Assembly: GCA_947167445.1 (NCBI GenBank)
Contig: CAMVID010000005.1
Location: forward strand, 62,001 to 126,000
Direction: 5' to 3'
DNA: 64,000 bases
Source of the DNA: G11 sp947167445
GTDB taxonomy: Bacteria; Bacillota; Clostridia; Lachnospirales; Lachnospiraceae
Part shown: positions 50,300 through 59,762 of the stretch, one piece after another
Layout of the letters: each line of letters begins with the position of its first letter
Numbering within the stretch: the first letter of the stretch is position 1
Made by a program: the position numbers and the translations under genes
The notes under the pieces: generated by a model
The model's database searches: none
What the model saw: the letters and a program-made list of their open reading frames with translations, nothing else
Told to the model about the DNA's origin: nothing

Positions 50300-51181
50300 C
50301 TACTTCTTAGCCTTAACCAAAAGTTTCTTCAGCTCTTCCACGCTGAATTTATAATTCTTGTTGCAGAACTGGCAATTCACTTCAACTTCCTTGCCGTCGT
50401 TAATCATCTCCTGCAAATCCTTCTTGCCGATGCTGATTAATACCTTCTCAACCTTCTCCTTAGAGCAGTCACAGTGGAACTGAACGGGCATTGTGTCGTT
50501 AATTTCCACATCGAAGCCCTCGAGAACGGTTCGAAGAAGTTCTTCAGGTGTAAGTCCCTTGTCAAGAAGAGAGGTTACACTGTCAACCTTCGCAAGATTC
50601 TCCTCAAGCTTTGCAATGGTTTCATCGCTTGTAAAGGGCATGAGCTGAATGATAAAGCCTCCTGCCTGCTTGACGGTGTTCTCATGGGACATCAAAACTC
50701 CAAGTCCCACGGCTGAAGGCACCTGCTCGGAGGTTGCAAAATAGTATGTCAAATCCTCCGCAATCTCAGATGTCTGTAAATCAACCTGTCCTGAATAGGG
50801 CTCCTTTAAGCCCATATCCTTAATAACTGTAAGGACGCCGCTGCCCAAAGCTCCTGCCACGTCAAGCTTACCCTTACTATTGGCGGGGATTACAACCCAG
50901 GGATTAATTGGGTAGCCCTTAACATTACCCTTTGAATCCGCAGTTACGGTTACTCCCTTCGCGGGACCGGTTCCTTTAATAATCAAAGTCAAAATATCTT
51001 TGTCACCCTTAAGCATGCTGCCCATCATGGCGCCGGCGCTTAAGAGACGGCCCAAAGCCGCAGAAACCACAGGCGAAGTGTTATGTGCCTGTCTTGCAGC
51101 TTCAACTGTTTCTCTTGTGGTACATGCGAATGCTCTGATGGAAGCATTTGCCGCTGTGGCTCTTACCATATAATCTGCCAT
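50300..51181 (-). CDS. hslO: Redox-regulated chaperone Hsp33
   Basis: 293 residues. The C-terminal redox switch has the four zinc-binding Cys as CDC (FHCDCSKEK) and CxxC (NCQFCNKNY). N-terminal core stretches include GRLLSAGAMMGSMLKG and the later PSAVGLGVLM. Under oxidative stress, disulfide formation releases zinc and activates holdase activity in the cytoplasm. It lies 2 nt downstream of a methyltransferase gene, so the two are co-transcribed. Confidence 0.96.
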   Translation of the reverse strand: MADYMVRATAANASIRAFACTTRETVEAARQAHNTSPVVSAALGRLLSAGAMMGSMLKGDKDILTLIIKGTGPAKGVTVTADSKGNVKGYPINPWVVIPANSKGKLDVAGALGSGVLTVIKDMGLKEPYSGQVDLQTSEIAEDLTYYFATSEQVPSAVGLGVLMSHENTVKQAGGFIIQLMPFTSDETIAKLEENLAKVDSVTSLLDKGLTPEELLRTVLEGFDVEINDTMPVQFHCDCSKEKVEKVLISIGKKDLQEMINDGKEVEVNCQFCNKNYKFSVEELKKLLVKAKK

Positions 51182-51183
51182 GT

Positions 51184-51996
51184 CTATCCTACTTTCTTAG
51201 CAACCACCATGACTCTCTCTGACTCTTCCGAAGCCATATCCTCAGTGTCGGAATCCATTGTCTCAAGAACCTCTAATCCCGCCTTCTTTAAAAGATCAAG
51301 CATGGTCTTTAAAGTATAGCCCTTCTGATAATGAGTCTCGGTGATTTTCTTATATAAATCATTGTCCTGCTTCACAAAGATGGTCAGGTCATACTCGTTA
51401 ATTCCCGTCTCCTCATCGAAGAAGTTATCCCAGATAAAACTGCAGTCATCTCTGTCTTCGGCAATGGTGGAGTCTGCTATAACGTCCCTGTACTTGTGAA
51501 GTGTGTTGAAGTCGAAAATAAATATTCCCCCCGGAAAAAGATAATTCTCTACGCTCTTAAATACTCCCAGGAGTTCCTCTTCATCCGTAATATAATTCAC
51601 GGAATCGCAAACACTCACCACAGTTCCTATGGTGCTGTAAAGGTCCAGATCCCTCATATCCTGTGAAAGATAGAGGATATCGCTTCCGCTTTCCTCCTTC
51701 TTAAGAAAAGCCTTAGTAAGCATTTCATAGGAGTTATCAACTCCTATCATGTCATAGCCCTTCTCGTAAAGAAGTTCAGTCAGAGTTCCGGTACCGCAGC
51801 CCAAATCAAGGACAAGGTTCTTTTCGGACTCTAAGATTTCCTCTTCGCCCGCAGTGTCCATGTCCCCTGTAAACCTGTTAGGTTTGGAGATTCCGTATTT
51901 CTTAATTCTGTCAATTATTCTGTCCCGCCATAACTCATAGGGGGTCTCGTCCATGAACTCGTCATAGACATCAGCTAAGCCTTGATAAGCTTCCAT
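51184..51996 (-). CDS. Class I SAM-dependent methyltransferase
   Basis: 270 residues. It has YDEFMDETPYELWRD at the start, the SAM-binding motif I LVLDLGCGTGTL, the acidic residue of motif II (MIGVDNSYEM) and a post-I DMRDLDL stretch. The domain order is that of small-molecule methyltransferases common next to hslO in Clostridia. Substrate unknown. GGGAG precedes the ATG; the gene begins 3 nt after the DUF368 stop and precedes hslO by 2 nt, indicating one operon. Confidence 0.88.
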   Translation of the reverse strand: MEAYQGLADVYDEFMDETPYELWRDRIIDRIKKYGISKPNRFTGDMDTAGEEEILESEKNLVLDLGCGTGTLTELLYEKGYDMIGVDNSYEMLTKAFLKKEESGSDILYLSQDMRDLDLYSTIGTVVSVCDSVNYITDEEELLGVFKSVENYLFPGGIFIFDFNTLHKYRDVIADSTIAEDRDDCSFIWDNFFDEETGINEYDLTIFVKQDNDLYKKITETHYQKGYTLKTMLDLLKKAGLEVLETMDSDTEDMASEESERVMVVAKKVG

Positions 51997-51999
51997 TTA

Positions 52000-52851
52000 C
52001 TATTCTCCCAGTTTCATGGAAATAACAAATCCTGCCGCTAAAGCAATTACACTTGCAATAATTGCGCCAATACCGATAACTCCCATGTCTCCTGCCATCC
52101 ATACAGCAATGGGGGAAGCCACAAGAAGTCCGATAATTGCCCAGTAGGTGTACTGAGGGAACTTCTCAAAGAGCATCTCGATAAGTTTGGCGATTGCAAA
52201 GATACCAACGATAATACCGATACCGAAGGGAAGAAGAATTCCGATTCCTCTTAAGATCCCTGCAGTATCAAAATGAGCAAGAGCTGAAAGGAAATCCTTG
52301 ATAGCGGTAATTACCGGATTATAGTAGCCAAGGACCAGTAAGACCATGGAACCGCTGACTCCCGGAACGATCATTGTTGCAGATGCAATGATTCCGATGA
52401 ATAAAAGGATGATCACATTGGTAAAGGAAGGGGTAACGTCCCTTGTAACGCCCTCTGCATCTCCAAGAAGTGCCATTCCGATAACAAGTGCAAAGAATGC
52501 AAGGAATGCAATGGCGTAGCCTGCTTTAAACTTGTTGCCCTTGGTCTTCTTAAATACAATGGGGATTCCTCCAAGGATCAAACCGATAAAGAAAACGGTG
52601 GTTGGCATAGGGAACTTCTCGAAAAGAACGGGAATAACGAAGGAAAGTCCTCCGATGGCGATTCCCATACCGATAACAATAGGAAGAACAAAGATAATGC
52701 TCTTCTTGAATTCCTTGAAAAGGTGTGTGATACAGTGAATCAGTTTGTCATATATTCCCATGGATACCGCCATGGTGCCTCCGCTGACTCCGGGGATAAT
52801 GTTGGCCACACCCATGACCATACCTTTGAGAATAAGCTTAATAAATTCCAT
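52000..52851 (-). CDS. popT: DUF368 undecaprenyl-phosphate translocase (PopT-type)
   Basis: 283-residue polytopic membrane protein (about eight to nine helices) of the DUF368 family. The duplicated motif is clear: NIIPGVSGGTMAVSMG near residue 17 and MIVPGVSGSMVLLVLG near 160. DUF368 proteins recycle undecaprenyl phosphate across the membrane for cell-wall synthesis. AGGAGG lies 13 nt before the ATG. Located between hisC and the methyltransferase-hslO pair; probably co-transcribed with them. Confidence 0.88.
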   Translation of the reverse strand: MEFIKLILKGMVMGVANIIPGVSGGTMAVSMGIYDKLIHCITHLFKEFKKSIIFVLPIVIGMGIAIGGLSFVIPVLFEKFPMPTTVFFIGLILGGIPIVFKKTKGNKFKAGYAIAFLAFFALVIGMALLGDAEGVTRDVTPSFTNVIILLFIGIIASATMIVPGVSGSMVLLVLGYYNPVITAIKDFLSALAHFDTAGILRGIGILLPFGIGIIVGIFAIAKLIEMLFEKFPQYTYWAIIGLLVASPIAVWMAGDMGVIGIGAIIASVIALAAGFVISMKLGE

Positions 52852-52868
52852 GATTAAAAAATTGCCTC

Positions 52869-53918
52869 CTAAACTATTTCCTTAAGTGCTTCTACCAGTT
52901 TCTCCATCTCATCGTCCGTACCGATTGAGATACGTAAATAATTGTCGATGCGGGGCTTCTTAAAGTAGCGCACGTAGATTCCGCGTTTTTTCAATTCCTC
53001 ATAAATGTACTCCGCCTTCTTCTCCTTATGGGATACGAAGAGGAAGTTTGCATAGGAATTGGTTGATGTAAAGCCAAGCTTAATAAGCTGCTCCTCGGCC
53101 CTCTCTCTTGTGGAGATGACTCTCTGGCAGCACTCCTCGAAATACTCGTTATCCCTTAAAGACGCAAGGCCCAGGGCAATTGTGGGAGTATTCAAGGTGT
53201 ATGAGTTGATGGAGAACTTTACATCGGAGATGAACTTAATCATCTTCACGTTTCCGATGGCGTAACCGATTCGAAGTCCGGCCATGCTTCTTGACTTGGA
53301 GAAGGTCCTTACCACCAAGAGGTTCTCATATTTATCAATCAAAGGAAGGCAGCTCTCCCCGCCAAAATCGATATAAGCCTCATCAACGATTACTGCAGAA
53401 TCGGGATTGGCCTTAAGGATTCCCTCAATGAAATCCACGCTTTCCAATATTCCGGTAGGTGCGTTGGGGTTTGCGATTACAATACCGCCGTTTGGAATAT
53501 TGTAATCCTCCGCCTTAATTCTGAAGTTCTCATCCAGAGGAATTGTCTTATAAGGGATTCTGAAAACATCTGCCCACACATCATAGAATGAATATGTGAT
53601 ATCAGGAAAAATCACAGGCTTCTCAGAATTAAACAAGGTTAAAAAAGCGGTGGCCAGAACATCATCGGATCCGATTCCCACAAAAACCTTATCTATATCA
53701 ACTTTATGGTAAGCGGCAATGGCATGTGTAAGATCAGTAATCAGGGGATCCGGATACTTTCTGAAGGCATCCTCGTCGATGGTGTTAACGATTTCCCTCC
53801 AACCGGGTGCCGGAGGATAGGGGTTCTCGTTGGTGTTAAGCTTAATTATGTTCTTGTCTTTGGGCTGTTCTCCGGGAACATACGGAGTGACACGCCTTAC
53901 ATTTGCTTCATAGCTCAT
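52869..53918 (-). CDS. hisC: Histidinol-phosphate aminotransferase
   Basis: PLP class I/II aminotransferase of 349 residues, histidine biosynthesis. It has LNTNENPYPP near the start, IANPNAPTG, VVDEAYIDF and the PLP Lys in TFSKSRSMAGLRIGYAIG, all HisC-type. No other his gene is nearby, so the name rests on family features; related enzymes act on aromatic amino acids or in cobalamin synthesis. AAGGGAG precedes the ATG. Confidence 0.9.
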   Translation of the reverse strand: MSYEANVRRVTPYVPGEQPKDKNIIKLNTNENPYPPAPGWREIVNTIDEDAFRKYPDPLITDLTHAIAAYHKVDIDKVFVGIGSDDVLATAFLTLFNSEKPVIFPDITYSFYDVWADVFRIPYKTIPLDENFRIKAEDYNIPNGGIVIANPNAPTGILESVDFIEGILKANPDSAVIVDEAYIDFGGESCLPLIDKYENLLVVRTFSKSRSMAGLRIGYAIGNVKMIKFISDVKFSINSYTLNTPTIALGLASLRDNEYFEECCQRVISTRERAEEQLIKLGFTSTNSYANFLFVSHKEKKAEYIYEELKKRGIYVRYFKKPRIDNYLRISIGTDDEMEKLVEALKEIV

Positions 53919-53971
53919 TGCCTTATATCTCCCTTAAAATGTAGGTTTTTCAAAGGATTATTTTATCATGA

Positions 53972-54409
53972 CTACAAACATAAGTCTATACTTTCATCTA
54001 TTGTGAAAATGCCTGTTTTTCCCTCACTGAAGGCGATTAATTCGGCATTTCTTATGCGGGGCAAAAGTATCTTTTTAAACCTTAGTCTGTACACAGGAAT
54101 GTCGCATTTATTAAGAATGGATTCCGGTATTCTTATTCTGTAGCCTCCAAAGCCCCGCCTTAGCATTACCCTTCCAAGGCTTATACTCTCGCCGTTTCCG
54201 TTATTTCCGGATACTTCCACGGTATAAATCGCCGTAATCAGGTCATGGATCACCGCTGCAGACAGAATCAAAATCAGGGCCTTTATTATTTCCGGATGGG
54301 AAATGCAGTATTCCTTAATTAGTATGTAGAGTTCTTTCAGACCACAATATGTAGTATTATTTTGCAACTTTGTGTTGAGGTCCTCAAGAAAGTGCGTAAA
54401 ATCGCGCAT
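53972..54409 (-). CDS. Hypothetical membrane protein
   Basis: 145 residues from ATG 54409, supported by CGGAGG 9 nt upstream (a longer frame starts at 54466 without support). Central membrane helix near residues 43-60 (IKALILILSAAVIHDLI). The C-terminal half is beta-rich and basic (VMLRRGFGGYRIRIPESIL...RFKKILLPRIRN). No motif or family recognised. Isolated between hisC and a glycosyltransferase. Confidence 0.65.
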   Translation of the reverse strand: MRDFTHFLEDLNTKLQNNTTYCGLKELYILIKEYCISHPEIIKALILILSAAVIHDLITAIYTVEVSGNNGNGESISLGRVMLRRGFGGYRIRIPESILNKCDIPVYRLRFKKILLPRIRNAELIAFSEGKTGIFTIDESIDLCL

Positions 54410-54490
54410 AAAAATAACCTCCGTTTGAATAAACGATCCACGTTTTCTCAAAAGAAGGTCATTCATTATTTTTATAGCATATAAACCTTA

Positions 54491-55444
54491 TCACATTTTG
54501 ACCATCGAGGTCAACAATTCATCGGGAATTTCTTTCCATGCTCTGATGTCCAGAACCGGTTCAGACTCCTTTGCCTTCTCACAGAATTCCCTGGCTTTAT
54601 CGTACTCTCCGGCCTCTTTATAGTATTTTGCCAGCTCAAGATACACCTCTGAACAGCCTCCTAAACCCTCGGCTATCCCCACATATGTGCATGATGATAT
54701 TGGTTGCCCCAATATGTTGTGGTATCTGACCATTACAGCGCAGGCATCAAGAATCATCTCTGAGATGACCTCATTATTCTTGGCAATGGCTTCAAAGTAG
54801 GCTGCCGCTCCCTCGAAATCCTCCTTCGTGCCTGCCATGTAGAGCTCCCTTGCGTACATATCCGTTAGCCTTACGGACAAGGCGCCTCTCTTCTCCAGTT
54901 CCTTCTTAAGGATTCTAAGGTCCCTCTCGGCGTGGATCTCCTCCTGCTTATGAGTGATTACTATATCGCTGTCAAAAACCACAGGATCTATTCTTACGGT
55001 TTCATGTACAGGTTCTATCCAGGTCCAGGTCCTGAGGCGCTTAAAAAGCTTGGGCCTAAGCTCCTCATCATAGTTGTAGACGCTGCCGTTTTCCAGCTGA
55101 TTGCCGTAGCGCATCTGAACGATCTCAACCTCCGGCATAAGCACTTCCTTAAGGATTGCAAACTGCTTTCTGTTGGCCTCGTCCAAAGTCTCGTCCGCAT
55201 CGGCCGAATAAATGTAATCCATGGTAGCCTTGGAAAAGGCAAAGTTTCTGGCTTCCGCGAAGTCATCCACCCAGGTGAAATCAAAGACCTTATCGGTATA
55301 CTCCGAAGCTATTTTTTTTGTGTTGTCAGAAGAGCCTGTATCAACGATAATAAGCTCATCATAGAGGCCTTTTAATGAGTCAAGGCACTTTCTTAAAGTG
55401 TTCTCCTCGTTTTTCACTATCATGCATACACTGATTGTAACCAT
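54491..55444 (-). CDS. Family 2 glycosyltransferase with TPR-like C-terminus
   Basis: 317 residues. N-terminal GT-A domain: ISVCMIVKNEENTL, ELIIVDTGSSDNT and the metal-binding DxD in YSADADE, similar to SunS/YtcC-type and other TPR-linked GT2 enzymes. The C-terminal ~130 residues form helical hairpins (ELAKYYKEAGEYDKAREFCEKA) like TPRs, which may bind a protein acceptor. Cytoplasmic. GGGGGA precedes the ATG. Acceptor and sugar unknown; protein glycosylation is a possibility. Confidence 0.88.
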   Translation of the reverse strand: MVTISVCMIVKNEENTLRKCLDSLKGLYDELIIVDTGSSDNTKKIASEYTDKVFDFTWVDDFAEARNFAFSKATMDYIYSADADETLDEANRKQFAILKEVLMPEVEIVQMRYGNQLENGSVYNYDEELRPKLFKRLRTWTWIEPVHETVRIDPVVFDSDIVITHKQEEIHAERDLRILKKELEKRGALSVRLTDMYARELYMAGTKEDFEGAAAYFEAIAKNNEVISEMILDACAVMVRYHNILGQPISSCTYVGIAEGLGGCSEVYLELAKYYKEAGEYDKAREFCEKAKESEPVLDIRAWKEIPDELLTSMVKM

Positions 55445-55460
55445 AAACCATCCCCCAAGA

Positions 55461-55489
55461 TTGTTTTTTCTACTACATCGTGCTAATAT
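55461..55489 (+). promoter_or_regulatory. Promoter of the small-protein/AraC operon
   Basis: TTGTTT (55461-55466), 17-nt spacer, TAATAT (55484-55489). Confidence 0.72.
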
Positions 55490-55527
55490 AAAAGTATCAC
55501 AAACCTTGTAAGAAAGGAAGTATACTC

Positions 55528-55653
55528 ATGGAAGCTGAAATGTTCTTTTTACTTGGCGGCGGACTTTTGGTTATTATTTTCGGTGTGGTTGCAAGCGTGG
55601 TTTCCACCTTTGTTTCAACTGTTGCCGCAAATGAAGATGACTCTATGGAATAA
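55528..55653 (+). CDS. 41-residue single-helix membrane protein
   Basis: Starts MEAEMFFLLGGGLLVIIFGV, then VASVVSTFVSTVAA and an acidic tail NEDDSME. One membrane helix (about residues 6-34), short acidic C-terminus. AAAGGAAG lies 8 nt before the ATG and a good sigma-A promoter stands upstream. The stop is 5 nt from the AraC-family start, which has only a weak ribosome site, so translation of the regulator is probably coupled to it. Unlike the peptide at 48028 it has no basic tail and no antisense signal. Function unknown. Confidence 0.7.
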   Translation: MEAEMFFLLGGGLLVIIFGVVASVVSTFVSTVAANEDDSME

Positions 55654-55658
55654 ACCAT

Positions 55659-56507
55659 ATGAGTACCGGAAAGTTTAATTTCTCTGATAAAGTTTTAGAG
55701 CATCTGAATTTTAAAATGCTCTATATCCATCATATTAAATGCGAAGGGAAGTGGGATGATCAGTCTCACTCCCATAATTTTACCCAAATTTTCTTTTTCG
55801 CAGACGGAAAAGGGTCTCTTTTGCTGGACGGCACCACCTTTCCCGTTAAGGCAGGTTGCCTTGTCATCGTCAATCCCCACATTCCTCACATGATACAGTC
55901 GGACCCCAAGTTTCACCTGGAGTATTTTTGTTTTGCCATAGAGGATATGGCATTTGTCTTTAATACAGAGCCCATAAACAGGGGATATGGCATTTATAAT
56001 CTTTCCAAAAACAGGCAAAATTACCTTTTCCTTCTCGACATGGTTCTTAACGAAGCTGAGAAACAGGCTCCGGGCTGGGAACTTGTCTCCAAGGATATGG
56101 CTGAAATTCTGATAAACGATCTTGTAGTAAATCAGAACCTGGGTTTAAGGTCCAGGGACGACCCGGGAATGAGCAAGGAATGCAGCATTGCCAAAAGCTA
56201 CATTGACTCTCATTACATGGACCCCATTACCTTAGAGCAGCTTTCTGAAGTAACCCATATGAGTAAATACTACCTCATACATTCCTTCAACAAGTTCCTT
56301 GGGGAGTCCCCAATGAATTATCTGCAAAGAAAAAGGATACAGGTAGCCGAACATCTTTTGTCAACGTCCAACTACTCCGTATCCACTGTTTCTACAAATG
56401 TGGGCTTCTCATCCCAATCCTATTTTGCCCAGGTTTTCAAGAGATTTACAGGTTTTACTCCTGCTCAGTTTCGGAAGAAATCTCAGGCAAAGGAAGAGCG
56501 TCCCTGA
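55659..56507 (+). CDS. AraC-family transcriptional regulator
   Basis: 282 residues. N-terminal cupin (SHSHNFTQIFFFADGKGSLLLDG...; VIVNPHIPHMIQ) and C-terminal double helix-turn-helix (ITLEQLSEVTHMSKYYLIHSFNKFLGESP and YSVSTVSTNVGFSSQSYFAQVFKR in pieces). Such proteins usually sense a sugar and activate carbohydrate genes. No adjacent sugar operon is visible, so the target is unclear. Its last 53 bp overlap the end of clpX on the other strand. Confidence 0.9.
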   Translation: MSTGKFNFSDKVLEHLNFKMLYIHHIKCEGKWDDQSHSHNFTQIFFFADGKGSLLLDGTTFPVKAGCLVIVNPHIPHMIQSDPKFHLEYFCFAIEDMAFVFNTEPINRGYGIYNLSKNRQNYLFLLDMVLNEAEKQAPGWELVSKDMAEILINDLVVNQNLGLRSRDDPGMSKECSIAKSYIDSHYMDPITLEQLSEVTHMSKYYLIHSFNKFLGESPMNYLQRKRIQVAEHLLSTSNYSVSTVSTNVGFSSQSYFAQVFKRFTGFTPAQFRKKSQAKEERP

Positions 56508-58005
56508 TTTCTATTATGGGACCGCCGGTACCTTCGATGTAATCCTTTGTGATGGTTACGGTACCGATATTCTTATCCTTTGGAATCTCATACATGATAT
56601 CAAGCATGAAATCCTCGATTATTGATCTTAAAGCTCTGGCGCCGGTATCGCGCTCCAGGGCTTTTTCTGCGATTGCCTCCAAGGCGGAATCGTCAAATGC
56701 AAGCTTAACCTCATCAAGCTCAAGGAGCTTCTGATACTGCTTAAGTATTGCGTTCTTGGGCTCCTTTAATATCTTGACCATCATATCCTTACCAAGGCCC
56801 TCAAGGGTAAAGATAATGGGAAGGCGGCCGATAAACTCGGGGATCATACCGAATTTCCTGATGTCCTCAACCGTTACCTTAGAAAGGATGGTTTTTTCCT
56901 TATCAAAATCGTCCTTTAAAATTGCTCCAAAGCCGATTCCTGTCTGCTTGTGAAGACGTTCCTTGATAATCTCTTCAAGATCCGGGAAGGCTCCGCCGCA
57001 GATAAAGAGAATGTTCTTGGTGTTGACGGTGGCAAGAGGAACCATGGCGTTCTTGCTGCTTGCGCCAACGGGAACCTCAATCTCTGCGCCTTCAAGAAGC
57101 TTCAGCATTCCCTGCTGAACGCTCTCACCGGACACGTCTCTTGAGTGAGTCTCCTTCTTTCTTGCAATCTTATCGATCTCATCTATAAAGACAATGCCCT
57201 GCTCGGCTCTCTCAACATCATTATCTGCCGCAGCAAGGAGCTTACTGATTACGCTTTCGATATCATCACCGATATAGCCTGCCTCAGTTAAAGATGTGGC
57301 ATCCGCAATGGCAAGGGGCACATCAAGAAGCTTTGCAAGAGTCTTGACCATGTAGGTCTTACCGCAGCCTGTAGGTCCGATCATAAGCATGTTGGACTTC
57401 TCGATTTCAATCTCATCCATAGTGCCTGAAGCCACGCGCTTATAGTGGTTATAAACCGCAACGCTCATAACCTTCTTTGCGTGCTCCTGACCCACCACAT
57501 ACTGATCCAGCTTCTCTTTGATTATATGAGGTGCGGGAATATCCTTAATGTTGATAACAGGCTTCTCACTCTTTGCTTTCTTCTTAGGGGCGCGACGGTT
57601 GGGAAACATGTCCTGAATGTCGTTTAAGTTAAGGAAGCTGATGTTTGGAAAGCCTCCCGGCATTCCGGTGACATGAGGGGTCTTCTCCTCTTCCTTCTTA
57701 TCTCCCTCTTCTCCCTCAGGCTTGGAATCCCCCTCAAGTTTCTCTACAGGGGCTTCATTTGCGGGAGGCACGGGCATATCAACCCTTATCTTCATTCCAC
57801 CGATGGTTCCGGGGAAACCGGGAATATCCGTCATTGTGCCGGGATCCATCTTGGAAATCATATCCATGGTCTGATGCATGCAATCATCGCACACGCACAT
57901 TCCGCCGGGAAGGTGGAACATTTTGCCCGCCTTGCTTTCGGGGCGATGGCACATGACGCAGACTTCTTCATATTCAGTCTTGTTGTTATCGTTTGTCTCT
58001 GACAT
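56455..58005 (-). CDS. clpX: ClpX unfoldase with long linker
   Basis: AAA+ unfoldase of the Clp protease, 516 residues against the usual ~420. Zinc-binding domain with C16-x2-C19 and C39-x2-C42, then a ~100-residue linker rich in Asp/Glu/Lys/Pro/Gly, then the AAA+ module: Walker A GPTGCGKT (210-217), pore loop AGYIGDD (GYVG in most ClpX), Walker B IVFIDEIDK and the IGF loop HKQTGIGFGA for docking ClpP. All ATPase and ClpP-binding features are intact. Alone, not beside tig or clpP, so it may be a second ClpX. AAGGAG precedes the ATG. Confidence 0.88.
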   Translation of the reverse strand: MSETNDNNKTEYEEVCVMCHRPESKAGKMFHLPGGMCVCDDCMHQTMDMISKMDPGTMTDIPGFPGTIGGMKIRVDMPVPPANEAPVEKLEGDSKPEGEEGDKKEEEKTPHVTGMPGGFPNISFLNLNDIQDMFPNRRAPKKKAKSEKPVINIKDIPAPHIIKEKLDQYVVGQEHAKKVMSVAVYNHYKRVASGTMDEIEIEKSNMLMIGPTGCGKTYMVKTLAKLLDVPLAIADATSLTEAGYIGDDIESVISKLLAAADNDVERAEQGIVFIDEIDKIARKKETHSRDVSGESVQQGMLKLLEGAEIEVPVGASSKNAMVPLATVNTKNILFICGGAFPDLEEIIKERLHKQTGIGFGAILKDDFDKEKTILSKVTVEDIRKFGMIPEFIGRLPIIFTLEGLGKDMMVKILKEPKNAILKQYQKLLELDEVKLAFDDSALEAIAEKALERDTGARALRSIIEDFMLDIMYEIPKDKNIGTVTITKDYIEGTGGPIIEIRDALPLPEISSETEQE

Positions 58006-58027
58006 TTATACTCCTTTGTTATGTAAA

Positions 58028-59755
58028 CTAATTTACTTCGTAAATATATAATTTATAGTAGCTTGTATCGGTTTCTATAGGCTTTTCTGTTAAAAGCGTA
58101 AGCCCCTCATCTTCTGCTTTGTCGATATATGCCGCAGAGAAAAGGTACTTTCCCCCAAGATTCTTTAACGCGCCGGAATCTATCTCGTAGTCGGCAAAGT
58201 AGAAACCGCTTTTTTCCACAGTAAAATATCCGGGAATCTGAGCTGCATACAGGTAGCACCTGTTGCCCCACTCGTCAAAATATGCCCTGATATAATCATT
58301 CTTCGCAAGTTCGGGGGCTATTATCTTCCTGAACTCATGCTTGTATTCTACATCATAATTGTTGGAATATCCATCCAAACAGTTAAACCCGTTATAAAGA
58401 GCTGCTGCAGGCGTTATGCCTAGGCTTACGCACTTATAATCCTCTTTCTTCTCCCCTGTGGTGTCCTCGATGAACTTGGCCGCCTCGTCAAACACATCGG
58501 GAGCATAGTACTCATCCCAGGATAAAAGGGCTGAATCTCTGCCAAGTATCACCTTTGCGTTATCCTTCCAGGTATCGGCGTGGATAAACAGGGCAAAGGT
58601 TAATGCGGCCACAAGCGCGGTCGCCATCGCAAGAATCTTGTTTTTTTCGAGTAAGAGCTCTATGGTGTCGGTTAACATAACAAGCAACATTGCCGGTGCT
58701 ATCCAGTCGATTCTTGAAACCTGGAACCACCTTAGGGGGCCGGTGGTGCTCATTCTAAGATTTACTACCGGTTCCCACTCATAAAGGGCTGCGATAATTG
58801 CCATAAATAGAAGGGCAAAGAAGGTACGCCTAATGGCGATAAGCTTGACATTGCGACCTTCCTTTTTTATGACTCCTCCGTAAATCGCAGCAATAACAGC
58901 CATCAGTAAAATCAGCGTTCTTTCAAATCCCGAGTGTTCTGCCCCCAAAAGAAAGGCGTTGGCAAAGGAATCAAGGAAGGGCTTGGCCACAAGAACGACT
59001 TCATCCTTATGGGATTTGTAGCCTCCCGCACCGATTCCGAGGAGTTGCTTTACAAAGCTTAAATTACAAAGAATGTATGTGATAAAGAGCACCGCACCTC
59101 CGAAGAAGGTCCATCTGGCTCTTGTTTTTTCTCTTTTACAAAGAAGAAAAATAAAATGAATTCCTGCTGCCGCAAGCATGGCAAAGCCCGATAATACCAG
59201 AGATGAGCCAAGGGCAGTAAGGATAATGATTCCAAAATACTTAATGGAGCTCTTGCCCTTAAGGGCTCCCACTCCTCTGTCCTCAAGGCAAAGGAAAGCG
59301 TAAGCAAGCATGGGAACTCCATATATTGAAAAGCCGTATACGTGAATAAAGGGTGCATAGGCGAAAATGAGGGCAATACCTGCTGCCGTAAGGGTTCTGC
59401 TTCCCCTTTTTACAAGAAGAAGATACATGCCCACATAGCCGAAGGCCATGACAATATATCGCATTATGATAAAGGCCGTCAGAGGACTGAAAACTCTGAA
59501 CAAAGGCACAAATAAAAGCGCAGGTGGAGTAAGAGCTGTTTTTGCCATACCATTCATGAATTCCGGATAAACCGCAGCGCCGTCAAACATGTGCCTGGCC
59601 GCCAGAATATAGCAAAGCATCTCCCCGTCCATCTGATCATGGTTAACGAAGATGCTTCTTCCTCCCAAAAACACAAAAACAAGGGCTGAGGCTAAAGTTA
59701 GCCCCAGTCCCGGTAAAAACCACTTTTTACTTTCAAATACCGTCTTTTCCCTCAT
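58028..59755 (-). CDS. Polytopic membrane protein (DUF6044/GT-C-like)
   Basis: 575 residues from ATG 59755, about eleven membrane helices. The first external loop has NHDQMDGEMLCYILAARH, similar to acidic-motif loops of GT-C glycosyltransferases and YkoS/DUF6044 proteins; a sizeable external C-terminal domain starts near residue 415. Probably uses a lipid-linked sugar in envelope glycan assembly (inference). No ribosome site is visible before either candidate start; the promoter lies 7 nt from ATG 59755. Confidence 0.72.
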   Translation of the reverse strand: MREKTVFESKKWFLPGLGLTLASALVFVFLGGRSIFVNHDQMDGEMLCYILAARHMFDGAAVYPEFMNGMAKTALTPPALLFVPLFRVFSPLTAFIIMRYIVMAFGYVGMYLLLVKRGSRTLTAAGIALIFAYAPFIHVYGFSIYGVPMLAYAFLCLEDRGVGALKGKSSIKYFGIIILTALGSSLVLSGFAMLAAAGIHFIFLLCKREKTRARWTFFGGAVLFITYILCNLSFVKQLLGIGAGGYKSHKDEVVLVAKPFLDSFANAFLLGAEHSGFERTLILLMAVIAAIYGGVIKKEGRNVKLIAIRRTFFALLFMAIIAALYEWEPVVNLRMSTTGPLRWFQVSRIDWIAPAMLLVMLTDTIELLLEKNKILAMATALVAALTFALFIHADTWKDNAKVILGRDSALLSWDEYYAPDVFDEAAKFIEDTTGEKKEDYKCVSLGITPAAALYNGFNCLDGYSNNYDVEYKHEFRKIIAPELAKNDYIRAYFDEWGNRCYLYAAQIPGYFTVEKSGFYFADYEIDSGALKNLGGKYLFSAAYIDKAEDEGLTLLTEKPIETDTSYYKLYIYEVN

Positions 59756-59762
59756 GCAAACT

